Below are positions 1 through 12,200 of a DNA stretch of 58,548 bases, piece by piece. A model generated the notes under the pieces. The model did no database searches and had not been told where the DNA came from. It saw only the letters and a program-made list of their open reading frames with translations. This DNA is from Acanthaster planci (Eukaryota; Echinodermata; Asteroidea; Valvatida; Acanthasteridae). Every line of letters begins with the position of its first letter. The first letter of the stretch is position 1. The translations under genes were made by a program, and so were the position numbers. The stretch is from the NCBI RefSeq assembly GCF_001949145.1, contig NW_019091607.1, positions 45,769-104,316 on the forward strand, in the 5' to 3' direction.

Positions 1-53
1 TGATATAGGCCCAATTATACATGATATAGGCCCAATTATACATGATATAGGCC
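1..53. repeat. 21-bp tandem repeat, 2.5 copies, cut by the window edge
   Basis: The unit TGATATAGGCCCAATTATACA occurs at 1-21 and 22-42, followed by a partial third copy at 43-53. Copies are identical. The array probably continues to the left. Confidence 0.9.
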
Positions 54-292
54 TGTAAGAGTACTGAAGTGAATACGTTACGCACCCAATTTTGTGTGTA
101 AAAGGCATTGGTGCGAGAACCAGTCAAAATGCGTGAATCAATGCATGCATGTACTTCATTTGTTTATACGGCATTTCCTGGTTGTACACAACAGCACACT
201 TACTACTCTATGGTATGGCGCAATAGATACATGTACATTGTATATGCATCATACAGTACATCATGGATGCATATTTGTACACATGTATCCCA

Positions 293-566
293 CATAAACC
301 TTTTTCCTGTGATGTCACAATCGTGCTGGACCTTTGATGTGCTAGCTTTGATGTTAATGAGTGCATAGTGTTGTGATGGTAATCTACATATTCAAGATAA
401 ACAACAACTGTAGTCAAGCACGCAGCATTCGCACGTGCGCTTGCACGTGGTTGAAGCTGCCCATAGGAATACCGGTATATGCGATTACCGTGGCCAAGGC
501 GGTCCACATGTGGTGGTATTGTTTACATTTAGCACAATCCAGTCACGTGGGTGAAGAAGGTCTATA
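293..566. mobile_element. MITE-like element, TATAGACCTTTTTC family, copy 1
   Basis: It shares its whole length with the copies at 36553-36798 and 12227-12447 (the latter inverted). Common internal blocks include CCGTGGCCAAGGCGGTC, GTGGTTGAAGC and CAATCGTGCTGGAC. The right end reads GTGAAGAAGGTCTATA, the inverted form of the family terminus. The left end is worn (AAACCTTTTTC). No reading frame of its own; a non-autonomous DNA element. Confidence 0.8.
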
Positions 567-712
567 GATACATGTATATCCTCAATGTGCTCGTTCCCCT
601 TCAGAGCATGGCGTTACCACTGAAAACTGAACGTGTGAGTTGTCTAACGGTTATTTATTATTGGGTGTGAATAAATGCATTACTCGTTTCCATTCAATTT
701 CAAACACTGCAG

Positions 713-3700
713 ATAAGTATGACTTTGTGGTTCGTTGGGAGCCATTTCTGCTCAGGCCAGAGATGCCAGAGGAAGGCGTGCCCAGACCCCCAGGATTTCC
801 AAGTGAAAGGTGAGAGGAGATTGCAAGGGAAATTACTTCAAAAGAGCCAGTTTGTTATTTCAAAGGAGCAAGGTCATTTGGAGCAAAGCATGCATGCAAG
901 TCTACACTGATACAGCAGGACAGATAAACCTACATGGAGCATGCATGCCAGAATACCTCAAGCACACACCTCATTTACGTTGTACATGCATGTACAGTGT
1001 GACTGTTGAACCATTTTGTGTCCAGTTGAGTGCTTCAGAGGTGTTGGTCTTGAGGGAGGCCTGTATTTAAAAGCATCTAATTACCACATGTACAAATGTA
1101 GTCAATTTTGTGTAGGATTTTTTTCTCGGAGGGAGGTAACATCAGTGTTCTTTACAAGTCCCGTTGTAAGTCCTTTCAGAAGACCATTTATGAGTAACAG
1201 AAAACATCCAGAACTTTTGTCACTATTTATTTGAATGGCTTGTAAATGACTTACCCAAAGACGGGATGGATTGTGGTGGACTTGCAAGGACTTGTCATTA
1301 ACTTAACGTTCACATCCCATCTCATGTCTTACTGTTGGTGCCAAACACCCAGAAAGCCCTCTGATCGAAACCCCAATGCCCAACCTCTCCTAGAATGCAT
1401 CTTTCCTAGGACTGCCCAATCCCTGAGCACATCTTTTTTTTAATATTTGTCTAAATATTAGAATGTTTGAATTCTACCCGGATTTGACTCCCAGGGATTA
1501 GTTGCTTCAGACAGTTGATGTCCCAAGAAAAAGGGGTCATCACAAATTTAATTTTAGAAATCAATTCTGTTGGGGTCTATAGTCACCTAGGGCTTGTTTG
1601 CAACTCATTACTGATATTAAATCAAATGAAACTTGTAGTAACTAGAAGATGCAGTTCACCCCGCACACGCAAACCCACACTCTGTGGTGGAATCACCATG
1701 GAAACCATGCATTGAAATCATTTTTCGAAAAGGTATAGTGACACAATGCTGGTAGAAAGTTTACATACACTTTGACTGGAAGTGGTTAATTCCAACTTTT
1801 AAGACTAAACCGATTCTTGGTAATTATTTGATTTCCTGTAGCTGATCAGCCTGAACTTCCACTTGATTTGCAGGAACTTGTAAGGAAAGTGTTTGAGTAG
1901 ATGCTTTGGTCTGCAATAGAAAAATGGCTGCCACATATAAATAAGAAGTGTACATAAACTTTTGATGATGACTGTATGATTTCCTTGTGCATGTCTGAAG
2001 TGCCGTGCAAAACCTGAGGGAGGCAGGCAAGACTGTAGGCATCGACTTCACGGTGAGGAGCCAGAGGATTCCCTGGACGGTACTGGCTCACACGCTGCTG
2101 GAGTTTGCCAAGGAGACGGATGGAGGCCAGATGCAGAATGACCTGCAGGAGGTTATCTTTAAGGTGAGGAGCCAAGAAACGCCTCGCCATCGTCACACTT
2201 CTTCATGGTAGTGATGATTATAATGGTGTGGGTGGTGATGATGATGTTGAAAAGGGCACTGATTATGTAGTGTGCTGGTCGGTATGAAGATGGTGATGAG
2301 AACGAGGATGTTTGTGGTGATAATCATTGATATGAAGGTGAGAGTGCAGAAGGGGCTGTGCTGTGTCATTTACTCTCCATTGGAGGAACAGTCTTGATTG
2401 ATAATACTGTCTTGATCACAATAGATGTGTTCAAGACGCCCATACTGACAAAAACAATCAGCACAATGCAACTCCATACTTAAGTTGCGCATTTTGTTGT
2501 TTGCAGGGTTACTTCACAGATGGTTTGCTGCCCGACCGAGAGAATCTCCTCAAGTTTGCCGAAGCAGTGGGGCTGGACATCGAGAAGGCCCATTCATTTA
2601 TTCAGGACAAGGCCAACCAGAAGAAAGTTTACGACAGGGCAAGGTATTGGGCACGGCAAGGTGTCACAGGTGAGAGGAGCAGTCCTTATATAGAGCCCCA
2701 ACTACAGGGACGTCTGTGTTTATGTGTTGGAACCTGTTTCAATGAGCTTCATGCAGACATACTATTTCCTGCTTACGCAACTTTTGTCTTGCATAGACTG
2801 TAAGTACAGTGGAACGCCGCTATAACGAACGAGACGGGGTCCACGCTAAATGCTCGGTACAGCGCTCGTTCGGTATAGCTAATTTAATTGCCGAACGTTT
2901 CGTTGCCATGTTGAATAGCGCCCTCTATTGTCTAACTGAAGTGCACCTTCTTGTGATACCTTGGTTCGCTTTTTTCGTGATGTTTTGCCGTTGCACTCAA
3001 GTTTAAGGTTTCTAGAAATGTATCTGTTAATTTGTTTTTGTTTAAACTTGAGTCAAAAAATTGATGTCAAGTTTATCCTAAAAGTTGTGAAACTACCGCT
3101 CAGGATCGATCTCTGATGCATGCTGTGGCGAATCTCAGTTGATTTGTGTATCAGCGGTGCCCTCTTTAGACTATTGTTAGTGCAATGCCACCGTGCGCGT
3201 ACGTGCAGTTTTCTTCCGCACCTGATCATGTGGAGTCGCAAAACCAGTGTCTATTCAATACCATTGACAACAAGTGACTTTCCCTTCTAATCCATGGGGA
3301 AATAATGGCCACTTGTCACTTTCCAACATACAAAAACACCGACTGGTTGATCATGTTGACGTTCGGAAATTACAAACGGCAACTGAATAGTGTTCGGTAG
3401 GTTCTGTGCACAAATTGTTGGGAGCCAAGGATGATGTTCGGTACAGCTGAATGTTCGGTATAGCGGTGTTTGGTATAGCGGCATTCCACTGTAGTGAGCA
3501 CAGCTGAGAACCTAGATATATAAAGGGCTGTGTAGCACCGTGATCAGAATATTGACGAGAATATAACGTTAAATCAGTGCTCTGAAATATGTGATTGCTG
3601 AGCTTTCGGTAACTGAGTACCTTCTTCAGGGCAAGCAGATTCAGTTGCTAGAACTGTTGGCTCAGCTGTAGAAATCTCCATCTGCATGACTGAGAATCAG

Positions 3701-4183
3701 TACATGTTCACTGTGACATGCGCTCAACTTTTGCACAGTTTTTACTGCCGCACTGTCAGCATAATTCTTTGCGTGCCCCCTTGTGACGTCATGCACAATT
3801 CCTCAGCTGAAGCATTCTTTAGAAGATTCTTTTTAAAACTCTGTAATGATATCAGCATGTTGCCATTCTGTCCAGGCTGATGAATGAATACTTCACAGGA
3901 ATCACAGTAAAGGTCTTAGCACTCTAATGTGTTAATGACATGTTATTGACACAAATCATTTGGGTACATGTACATTTTATCCTTTAATTCATTTAGTAGA
4001 AGTGAATCTGCATCCAGTTGTCACATTTTCTGACCCATTTGTATTGCAGGTGTGCCAACGTTTTACATAAACGGACAGTCCACATTTTCAGGTGCTCAGG
4101 GCACGGACATATTTACCAGGATGTTTGAGCGAGCGGCTACCAAGTTTGCCAATCAGAAACTGGAGATACCGGCCAACATATAA
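713..4183 (+). CDS. DsbA/FrnE-type thioredoxin-fold oxidoreductase, 3' part (four exons)
   Basis: Coding exons at 713-809, 2001-2163, 2507-2669 and 4050-4183 join in frame (incoming phase takes 2 nt at 713) and give 184 residues ending at TAA 4181-4183. Exon 1 holds VVRWEPFLLRPEMPEEGVPR, the family's second strand and loop. Exon 2 has AVQNLREAGKTVGIDFT followed by an all-alpha insert. The last exon has GVPTFYINGQ..FSGAQ, with the cis-proline of thioredoxin folds at VP. This is the DSBA-like family (bacterial FrnE, found in many marine invertebrates), usually about 210-240 residues, so some 35-50 N-terminal residues with the CPWC-type active site are expected in exons left of position 1; no such motif is visible in 1-712. 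All introns are GT..AG. Intron 1 holds a Tc1-like element and intron 3 a Tigger-like element. Role inferred: thiol-disulfide or glutathione-linked chemistry. Family assignment is firm; the substrate is unknown. Confidence 0.92.
1755..1977. mobile_element. Tc1/mariner-like non-autonomous element in intron 1 of the DsbA/FrnE gene
   Basis: The left end has AAAGTTTACATACACTTT near 1757-1775. The right end, read inverted, has AAAAGTTTATGTACACTTC. These are the typical 'AAGTTTACATACACTT' inner termini of Tc1-like elements. The edges are diverged, so the outer limits are approximate. No transposase frame is present. Confidence 0.65.
2807..3491. mobile_element. Tigger/pogo-like non-autonomous DNA transposon (685 bp)
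   Basis: It begins CAGTGGAACGCCGCTATAAC and ends GGTATAGCGGCATTCCACTG, inverted termini of about 20 bp matching the pogo/Tigger style (CAGT..AAC..CGCTATAACGA), flanked by TA on both sides (2805-2806 and 3492-3493). The subterminal motif GTTCGGTATAGC recurs at both ends. There is no transposase frame. It sits in the third intron visible of the DsbA/FrnE gene. Confidence 0.85.
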
Positions 4184-4230
4184 TAGGCTCTCCTTTACCA
4201 CCATGTGGGGGGGGGGATTTTTACTGTCTT

Positions 4231-4236
4231 AATAAA
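4231..4236 (+). promoter_or_regulatory. polyadenylation signal AATAAA of the DsbA/FrnE-type gene
   Basis: AATAAA lies 48 nt after the stop codon at 4181-4183, just past a short run of G residues. Its position and exact match make it the probable 3'-end signal. Confidence 0.6.
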
Positions 4237-6688
4237 TAGATAGCTGTACTTTGTGTTTGGTAGACCACCATGTATAATTCAAGAAAAGATTCCTCAGTCA
4301 TATTGTTGCATAGATGTACATTAATTTGTGGGGGCAAATTTCATGCCTCTACACAGTGAATGGAGAGTCTTCAGAAATTGGAATAGTGTAATTCACAGAT
4401 TAGGAAGGGAATTTGGGTTGTGGGTATGTCTACACCTGATAAGTAAATGTAATAACAGGTAATCGGTTTAGCACAATTTGTTGGCTGGGGCTGTAAAAAA
4501 GCAAGGAATGTTGACTGCAAGTAAACAGAGTGCACAAACTTGTACCCTTGGCCAGGTTGTTGAACTTGATCTGCAGGGATGTCTGTAGCCACGTCCAAAT
4601 GTTGGGCTATGGCTGGAGTCAGCATATATTGAACGTTTCTATGGCAAATATGTGAAGTCAGTGGGGCCTGTGCCTTTTCCAGTTGGTTTATACATGTAGC
4701 TAAAGTAGTTTGGGTACGTTATGCACATTCTTATGAAATGTTAGATGATCGCAGGATGTGGCTCACTCACAGGACAGTGTGTGTGCTGGGCAGTGCACAG
4801 TTTTAATGCATGTCCGTACAGAGTGGACTTAGTGGAGTATGCACAACCACTTCTCATCTTTGAATCATTCCATCTAAATGAGCAGAAGCCAACTGGCATC
4901 TGGATGTCCACAAACCAATTTGTACTCATTGGCCACAAACCAGGTTTTTGTTATTAGGTTGTGCACAAACCAATTTGCCTCTGGAAGTGCACAAACCAAT
5001 TTTCAATTGGATGTGCATAACCAGTTTACATCTATATGTGCACAAAAAGCAATTTACATCTGAGCATGTACAAACCAATTCATACCTATGATGTGCATTA
5101 AAAAGAAGAGATTTTTCTTCAGAATGTGTACTAACTAGTTTTTTTTTACTAACTGTGCACAAACCTGATTATCACATGGATGCCACAAATCAAATTCAAT
5201 TGGAATCTGCACAAGTCTGTGCATGAGAACAATTGGCTGGCATTGGCAAGTCCCTGTCATCTCTTTCTGTGCTACGCCTGAGTAGGCACACATGAATGTT
5301 TCTATAATCCTGACCATTCTCTTATTAGTCTAAGTTCGCATTAACCAAAATAATACAATCAAAAAGTCACAATTTACCACAAAAAAGGGTATTTGTCATT
5401 ATCAGTAACAGCGGAGAAGTCATGTCAGTGAAAGTGGTACTTTTTGAAACACAGCAAGTGAAAAACACTTTTATTGTGTGTTAAATAATCTTTCGAAACC
5501 TCACACCACACCCGGCCTATTTGTAGTAGTTGTTCCCACAAGAAGAAGCTGCAAGAAAGATACAGTAGTGAGTTTATAGGGCTTGAAGAAAAGGAAAACG
5601 GTCATTGTTTTACAACTTTTTCAGAAATACTTGAAAATATTTCACAAAAATATTTAAAAAATAAGCATAAACATAAGCACAGTAAATACGAAATCTAGTA
5701 AATCCGTTCTAAATACTGATGTTAATAAGAGCATATAATTTTTGGATTATTTTCTAGTCGACATTGATCTTACGTAAAAACAAGAATTAATTATTTTTAT
5801 GTTATCAATGTAAGAAGTGTATGATACTTGGAGAATAAAAATTTAAGTTAGAATTAAAATTTAAATGGATAATTTATTTGTACACAAGAAAAAAGAGTTT
5901 ACAGTAACATCATAAGATATTCAAAGTGAATGATGTACGAAATGAGTGACATACAGTGCCTTTAAAGAGAACCTTTATCTTTTTATCCTACACCCACTGA
6001 AGAAAGGATTTGTACATGGACGAAAGATAAGGCTGATAAGGACAAAATTAATAGGCATGTACAATTATTTGTATGTCCAAGAAACGGCACGGTGTGTAAG
6101 TACACGTTCTCCCGACCCCTGAAAAACAAATGAAAACTGTTTTTTGCCAAACAGTTCACCGTGGCTTAGCCCGTTTGATGAACCACACGCCTACAGTCAC
6201 TTTCCTGTGGACATCATTGTTTATAAACAGGAAATTTTAAGGGCCCTTTGAAGAGTGGTTTTTATTAGTTACAATTGAAAATGTATTTTTTAAACGATAT
6301 CCAGAATGTAAAAGTTGTTTTGATTAATAAATGAGAGAGAGGGGGTGAGAGAAAGTAAACAGTTTTTGGCGAAACGGCCCCGGAGGTATCTCATTAGCAT
6401 AGAGATAAGTTACATAAGTTGTGTACCTGTGACGTATATTTGAGAACAAGTCGCGCGTCACAAGCGCATCAATGCCCGTCTTGTGTCGAGTTCGGGAAAT
6501 TCAGTCCAATAGGCCATTTCGCTATTTCAAACAGCAAGATCTTACGGGAACGAAGTGCACGCGTGGGTCAGCGTATGGCTGCAGTGATGGACAGACTATC
6601 GCACGCGTGTGTAGCTGTTCCCGAATAGCCTCGCACTGAGCATGGGCAGTTGGAATACGGAACTGACTCATTGTTGGGTGTTATTAAC
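4237..6688. other. intergenic stretch after the DsbA/FrnE-type gene
   Basis: Apart from the minisatellite at 4905-5222, I see only AT-rich DNA, the GC-richer segment 6420-6660 just before the THAP relic, and no supported exon or RNA gene. Confidence 0.6.
4905..5222. repeat. degenerate minisatellite, about 26-bp period
   Basis: About twelve imperfect units built on GTGCACAAACCAATTT plus some ten variable bases follow one another, for example near 4965, 4989 and 5038. The units vary in length and sequence, so this is an old array. It creates short open frames on both strands that are not genes. Confidence 0.75.
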
Positions 6689-6975
6689 ATGCCTACCAGA
6701 TGTGCTGCTGCAGGTTGCAGCAACGCCTATAAAGATGGACAAGCCTGCATAACGTTCCAACCGAAGCGAAATTTAGACAAACTTGGACATCAAAAGTCAG
6801 GCTGACCAGAGCCAAGTGGTCAGGACCGACAGTGATTTCCGAACCGCGCAGTGCGCATTTCACAGTGTTTTTCGAACACATGTACGGCTCGGACACTGTT
6901 GCAATACCTCGTCATATGATGCAAGATATGGGGCGGAGAGAAGGCCCCCCCACCTTTGTGTTGGTCATTGTTTGA
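6689..6975 (+). pseudogene. broken THAP-domain (zinc-dependent DNA-binding) sequence
   Basis: The frame starting at ATG 6689 reads MPTRCAAAGCSN, the C2 half of a THAP domain (consensus MPxxCxxxGCxN). After about 30 codons the match moves to another frame (from 6775), which reads TWTSKVRLTRAKW..PTVISEPRSAHF, matching the THAP KW..W.P.....CSxHF block. There the third zinc ligand Cys is replaced by Arg (EPRSAHF). That frame ends at TGA 6973-6975. A small deletion removes the FHxFP core. The frameshift and the lost ligand mean it is not functional as read. THAP domains occur in P-element-type transposases and in host genes; this one is probably a transposon relic. Confidence 0.55.
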
Positions 6976-7121
6976 TCGGAATCTCAGGATTTCTTTACAG
7001 ACTTCTAGGGGAGATTTGTCAGGTAACAACAGTCTAGAGTGTGTATAGGGATTAGACATGGGGGGGTACCCATTGGCCCCATATCGTGCACGGTATCTCC
7101 AATCGATGTTCCTTCCTCTGT

Positions 7122-7366
7122 GGTCCAATGTCCATGTTCCTCTCCGTTCTAGACGTACCATAGAGATGAAAGCAAAAGAGAAGGGTGCCTGACTATAATT
7201 GTGGGTTCTCAAATGTACGTCACACATAACGCCATCACTTTTGTCAGGGTTAATACTTTCATCTGAGGAGTAACCATAATCCCCTATCATTTTATTTGCA
7301 TACTAGCGAACACGTTTAAACAATTCAGTAACAGTTTGTCCACGGAGGTCTTCATGGCTCCGTCAA
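7122..7366 (-). repeat. diverged duplicated relic, copy 1 (pairs with 9005-9250)
   Basis: The segment shares blocks in the same order with 9005-9250: AATGTCCATGTTCC, GTTATGTGTGACGTACATTT on the minus strand, and AGTTTGTCCACGGAGGTCTT. Read on the minus strand it gives DGVMCDVHLRTHNY..AP..RLERRGTWTL, and the other copy gives DGVMCNVHLRTNNY..APLRPERKGTWTL in the same frame. Copy 1 also reads EDLRGQTVTELFKRV upstream before one in-frame stop. This suggests a decayed coding relic of unrecognised family. It lies directly downstream of the THAP relic. Confidence 0.6.
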
Positions 7367-9004
7367 CTTTGTGCGCTGTGTGCGGTGTCCCCATTTTTCT
7401 ATCAAAGAGTTCGTGTGCGATATAGTGCTGTTTTCCTTATTTTTTTTGTATAGTATTACTATTACTATTAATAAGTGAGTTGTAGTGATGCTGTGCATAA
7501 TTATGTATCATTGCTGTATTCAATGAAGTTTTCAAGATAGATAATAAGAATGTTAATTTTGAATTTTAATTTCAATGTTTCATTTTAATTTGACCGATTT
7601 TCGTAGCCGATCGGATGCACTTTTTGGTAAAAGCAAACCCCAAATTCAATCATGATCACCGTGCCGCCAGGTATATTAGGCCTACCATGAGTGCCAGTAT
7701 TCTTAGGCACCTGAGCAACGTGCGCGCCGAATGCCGCCACTTTTCCTTGGTTCTCCTGGTAAAGATCACATTATACCAAAAATTAACTGCAGGCTGCATC
7801 GCCACAAATCATGTTTTCCCTCATTAATGTTTTGTAAATAATAATACAGATAAAGCCTACGTTTTATGGTGCAAACAGTTTGTGCATGAATGCTATATCT
7901 GATAAATATGTTTAGACGATAAGCCCATTTCGAGAAAAATTATTGAAGTCTTATGAGGAAAACTGTAAATCTTTTTTCTTAAATGAAAAAAATATCCATC
8001 TCCTTCCAACATACAAAGAGACATCGACGAAAAATGCAGTAAAATACAGTGGTTACTAAGTTCATGTTCTGATGATAAAAAAATAGCTGAAGTAATCTTT
8101 ATATTTTTATACAATGTCCACAAGGGTCTTTCCTTGAGATGACAAACAGTTCGGTATGGACTTATTCAGAGGCAAACTTTTTCTTTACACACGCAGGAGA
8201 AAATGACCCAAATAGAATAAAGGCTATGATCGTAGCTCGAGGATTTTCATTTTCAAACGGGAAGCACCGTACTGTCCGACATTTCAACATACTGAGAAGC
8301 TTCCACCGTCACGACGACTATATAGTCTCCCCTCAAAACTGGCAATAAAGCCATTCCCAGTAGGAAATTAGATGTGTATCGTCAGACAGTAATAAAAAAC
8401 ATGCTAATTCCACAGGACTCGTGCCTTTCTGTTTTCTGCCGCAGAAGTTCACTTTTCAGTGGCGTCTGCAGTTCAGTTCACATGTTAATTGTCGTTTTAG
8501 CATTTTTTTGACCCTGTGAAAAATTAATGCAATGTCAAGCTTAGGCCTAGCCCGTCCCAATTGTCCTAAGCACGGTGGAACAAGCGAAAACGGTAAGGTA
8601 GTCTCAGTGCATAGGATGAGTCTAGCCAACCTATGAGAATTAAGTCTATAATTACATCTTGTCCATTAAAAAAAGCTGGAGGGCACTCTACGCAAGGTTG
8701 AATTAATAACATCCTGAATGAGACAATATATCAGCAACGTTTCCTGACGACGGTGTTTCGACATTAAAATAGGAGATCTTTCTCACTTTACGGTACATGA
8801 CATTTACTTAAGTCTTTATAATCTAGCATGTTGTTATCGGTGTCCTATACATGCTATATTTTAAAAAAATATGTGGAAACAGGCTTCATGCTCCAATCCA
8901 TGTTCGTCTTTTGACAATGTCAGACAACTTGAGGAAATACAGAAAGAGTTATCTTTGTAAACAAAACCTTCAAAGCAGAATAGTATCAAATAAAGACACA
9001 GGCA

Positions 9005-9250
9005 ATAATGTCCACGTTCCTTTTCGTTCAGGACGCAAGGGTGCCAGATTATAGTTGTTGGTTCTTAAATGTACATTACACATAACTCCATCATTTGACA
9101 GTATTAAAACATTCATTTGAGAGGTCAGTAAAGTTAACCTCTACAATGGGAATTTGATTCCATTTTTACATCCCATGTCGCATAATTGGCAAACTAGTGA
9201 AATTTAAAACGATCAAATGACAGTTTGTCCGCGGAGGTCTTCATAGACCC
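9005..9250 (-). repeat. diverged duplicated relic, copy 2
   Basis: This is the partner of 7122-7366. The reading frame on the minus strand keeps GVMCNVHLRTNNY and ERKGTWTL but has several stops upstream. Its outer end, at the TCCGCGGAGGTCTTCAT block, comes within about 15 bp of the stop codon of the SLC22 gene, so the repeat supplies most of that gene's 3' flank. Confidence 0.55.
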
Positions 9251-9252
9251 TT

Positions 9253-9258
9253 TTTATT
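9253..9258 (-). promoter_or_regulatory. AATAAA just downstream of the SLC22 stop codon
   Basis: On the minus strand AATAAA starts 4 nt after the TGA at 9265-9263. If used it would make an unusually short 3' UTR; a more distal signal is equally possible. Confidence 0.3.
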
Positions 9259-9262
9259 TTCC

Positions 9263-12200
9263 TCACGCTGTGGATTTGGCAGCCTCGTATCCATTGGTGT
9301 CGAACCTCTGTTGCCGACCGAGCTGCAGACACCTGGGTAACCTGGGCGGGACGGCCGAGCGGGCCAGCCACTCACCGTCAGCCACGGTCTCAGGTAGCGG
9401 CTTCTTGGCTGTCTCGGGAAGGAGTAAAACTAGCGCCGCAGCGAGCACAGACGCTATGCCGAACACGTTCAGAGGTATGTAAGGACTTACATCAGCCTGA
9501 AGGATTAAAAAAATAAAAAAACAAAGAAAGACCCCAAGACTTTCTTTAATTAATTAATTTGTGTAAAGGAACACAGGAATATCGAAAGAATTGCTGCCTT
9601 AAATTTTCCAAAATCTTGGTGGCAACTATTGGTCTCAGAAGTCAGTTCCCGGTAGTTTAGTTTAACCATAAAACGGTACATGCGCACGTTGTGTAAAGGA
9701 ACACAGGAATATCGAAAGAATTGCTGCCTTAAATTTTCCAAAATCTTGGTGGCAACTATTGGTCTCAGAAGTCAGTTCCCGGTAGTTTAGTTTAACCATA
9801 AAACGGTACATGCGCACGTTGTCTTACACCCAGGGAGGGTATCCAGGTCTTGGGTTCCGGGGAGGGGTGAAGACAAAACCGATTTTATTCCAAAAACAAC
9901 TCTCCATTTTTCATCCTTGGAGGAATCCTCATTCCCGCAAAAAGGTTATAGTATCTGGCACGAACGAAATAACGCTTTAAGTTCCCCGAAATAGCAGCAC
10001 AATGGCTCCAGAAACGTATATGGTGTTCCCATAAAACAAACCACTGGGGCGAGGGCAGGGTATAATGAATGAAAATTCTTTGGGATTGCATACCAGGTAC
10101 ACTACGAAAGGAGCCAACATCCCACCAATTCTTGCTGAAAACGAAGACACACCAACTCCCATGTTTCTGTGCAGCAGATGAGAAAAATAATGTTAATGGA
10201 ATGCCGTGTAGTGGTATGGTTGGAGATTCTTTGCAAACACTTTGGAAGCAACACCGGACATGCATTGGTTATTTGTGATACGCGCTTGTAATAATGGCAC
10301 ATGTAAATAATTGTCTGCACAAACGTTGCAATTAATCACTTCAAAAGAATGACATAGTCAAAGCGATTAAATCAGGTAATAAGTCGTTTAAGTCGATGTC
10401 CCTGGAGTAAATCTAAACGGGGATTGTTTCAAGTTTGAAGTAACACTGCGGATTTTTCCTGCTTGCGTTTCAATTAACCTTATTTTAATATTTTCCTCTT
10501 TTTGCCATGCTAAAAGGTATTTTGATGCCTTTATACGAAAGGAACCTCAACGTTGCATTGGTTTGTGTATATACAAAAAGGCATGACATCTTTTATACTT
10601 TGCTGCTCCAAATTTCCTTTTTTTTTAAAAAGATACATTGCTTTTGGAGTATATGACAATAAGCCAATAAGCAAGCCTTTCTCATAAATGTTTCTTAAAT
10701 GAGCCAATTTTTAGTTCTTAATCTTCACAGAAAAACTACAACCCGATGAATGTTTGCATTGTTACATCACAGCAACAGCGTCCTCTGTTGTCCAGGAAAA
10801 GCACCAACAATTTTAAACGAGTTAAAAATGAGCCGTTTTAATACGCTTAAGCCAAAAGGTGGTCGAATCGTTTTCATGCAATGAAAAACAGCATGCATTA
10901 GCTGCATGAAACGCAAACGTTACATAAGTGTCAAAATCCTTATGCAGGAGCGCCGATTGATGAGCGCCGATTGATGACGTTTTTGTAAGCCAAGATCGGT
11001 TTACCGTATTGATGTTGGGAAGATTTCAGAGCCATACACGTAGTCCACGGCAAAACTAATGGTAATGAAGAATTTACCAATAAGAGCAAAGGCCAAGATA
11101 GCTGGGGTGAAATCTGCACCTTCCTCTGGAGGCAAAGTGGAGAGACAAACGGGAATTACATTCATTATAGTCTCAATGAAAACCCCCGATTTAACTGAAA
11201 TCAGTTCCGCAGAAACATTTATCCTCAGTTTTCTCCATGTGAAAAGCTTCTTTGCCGTGCGGCGGGCTCAAACCAATTCAGGAAGGGAATATCTCCGCTC
11301 CCGACAAAGGTCTTTTTTGTCAGGTTGCTAAAGGCCTATAAATGTTATTATACAATCAATTACTACATAATCACCTCCCACACTTGTGTTGTATTTCACA
11401 GTGTACCAGTGGACCTGAATATATCAGTAAACTTTTGCGCAGTTTCCACAATGAGCGGCTGGCTGTGGAGACTGACGTGCTAAAGTTTACCTGGGCCACC
11501 ATGCCTTAAACCTGTCAATAGGGCCCACCTGTTGTTGGTGGAAGGCACGCACAGATGATGCTGCTGATCCCCGCGATGAAATGAGACATGCTCAGAGATG
11601 GGCGGCGACCCCACCTGTGAAAGAAACATGCGTAGTGGTCAAGATATCCAAATATGGAGCCGTGAACTGTATTGATTATAGAAGGTTCTAAGCTGACTAC
11701 ATTAAGCTGACTAGGTTAAATATAATCTTGTTGTCACTTCGTAGACACGTTTGACGCTAACGTCCTAATATTCAATGGCCAGACGGTAAACATCAAAACT
11801 CTACACTTGAAGGCTGAATAAATGGAAGTTGTGCAGAGGCGTAACTACGGGAGAGGGGGATGCCCCCCTGCGCGTGTCCCCCGGGTACCCCCATGTGAAA
11901 TCTATGATTAATGTCCGTTGCAATGCAGCTGCAGACTATTTTCCTGGGGTGCCCCCTTGAAAACATATGTGCACCCCCCGGGTGCTCCCCAGAAATTCAG
12001 CCTCAAATAGTTGCGCCTCTGAATTTGTGTCAGAAAATATACCCAGCATTACCCTGGACTTAAAATACCTGGATGCGCCTGTCGGATCAAACTGACACTT
12101 TTTGTTTCAATTTGTGTGAGCTTGAGTGTGGTTTTACTGACACTAAACTTTGGCCACGAACGTTATCACAGTTCCCAAATCTGGCTATGAATAAAAACAC

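Noticed and set aside
608-634. ATG with a GTGAGT-like donor just before the first DsbA/FrnE exon, as a possible start of that gene
   Set aside because: The consensus donor is in the wrong phase for the exon at 713, and a protein starting there would lack the active-site segment; the real 5' exons are probably outside the window.
4905-5222. Spaced repeats that could be mistaken for a CRISPR array
   Set aside because: Units are degenerate with no constant repeat and no spacers of even length, and the setting is a eukaryotic genome; it is a minisatellite.
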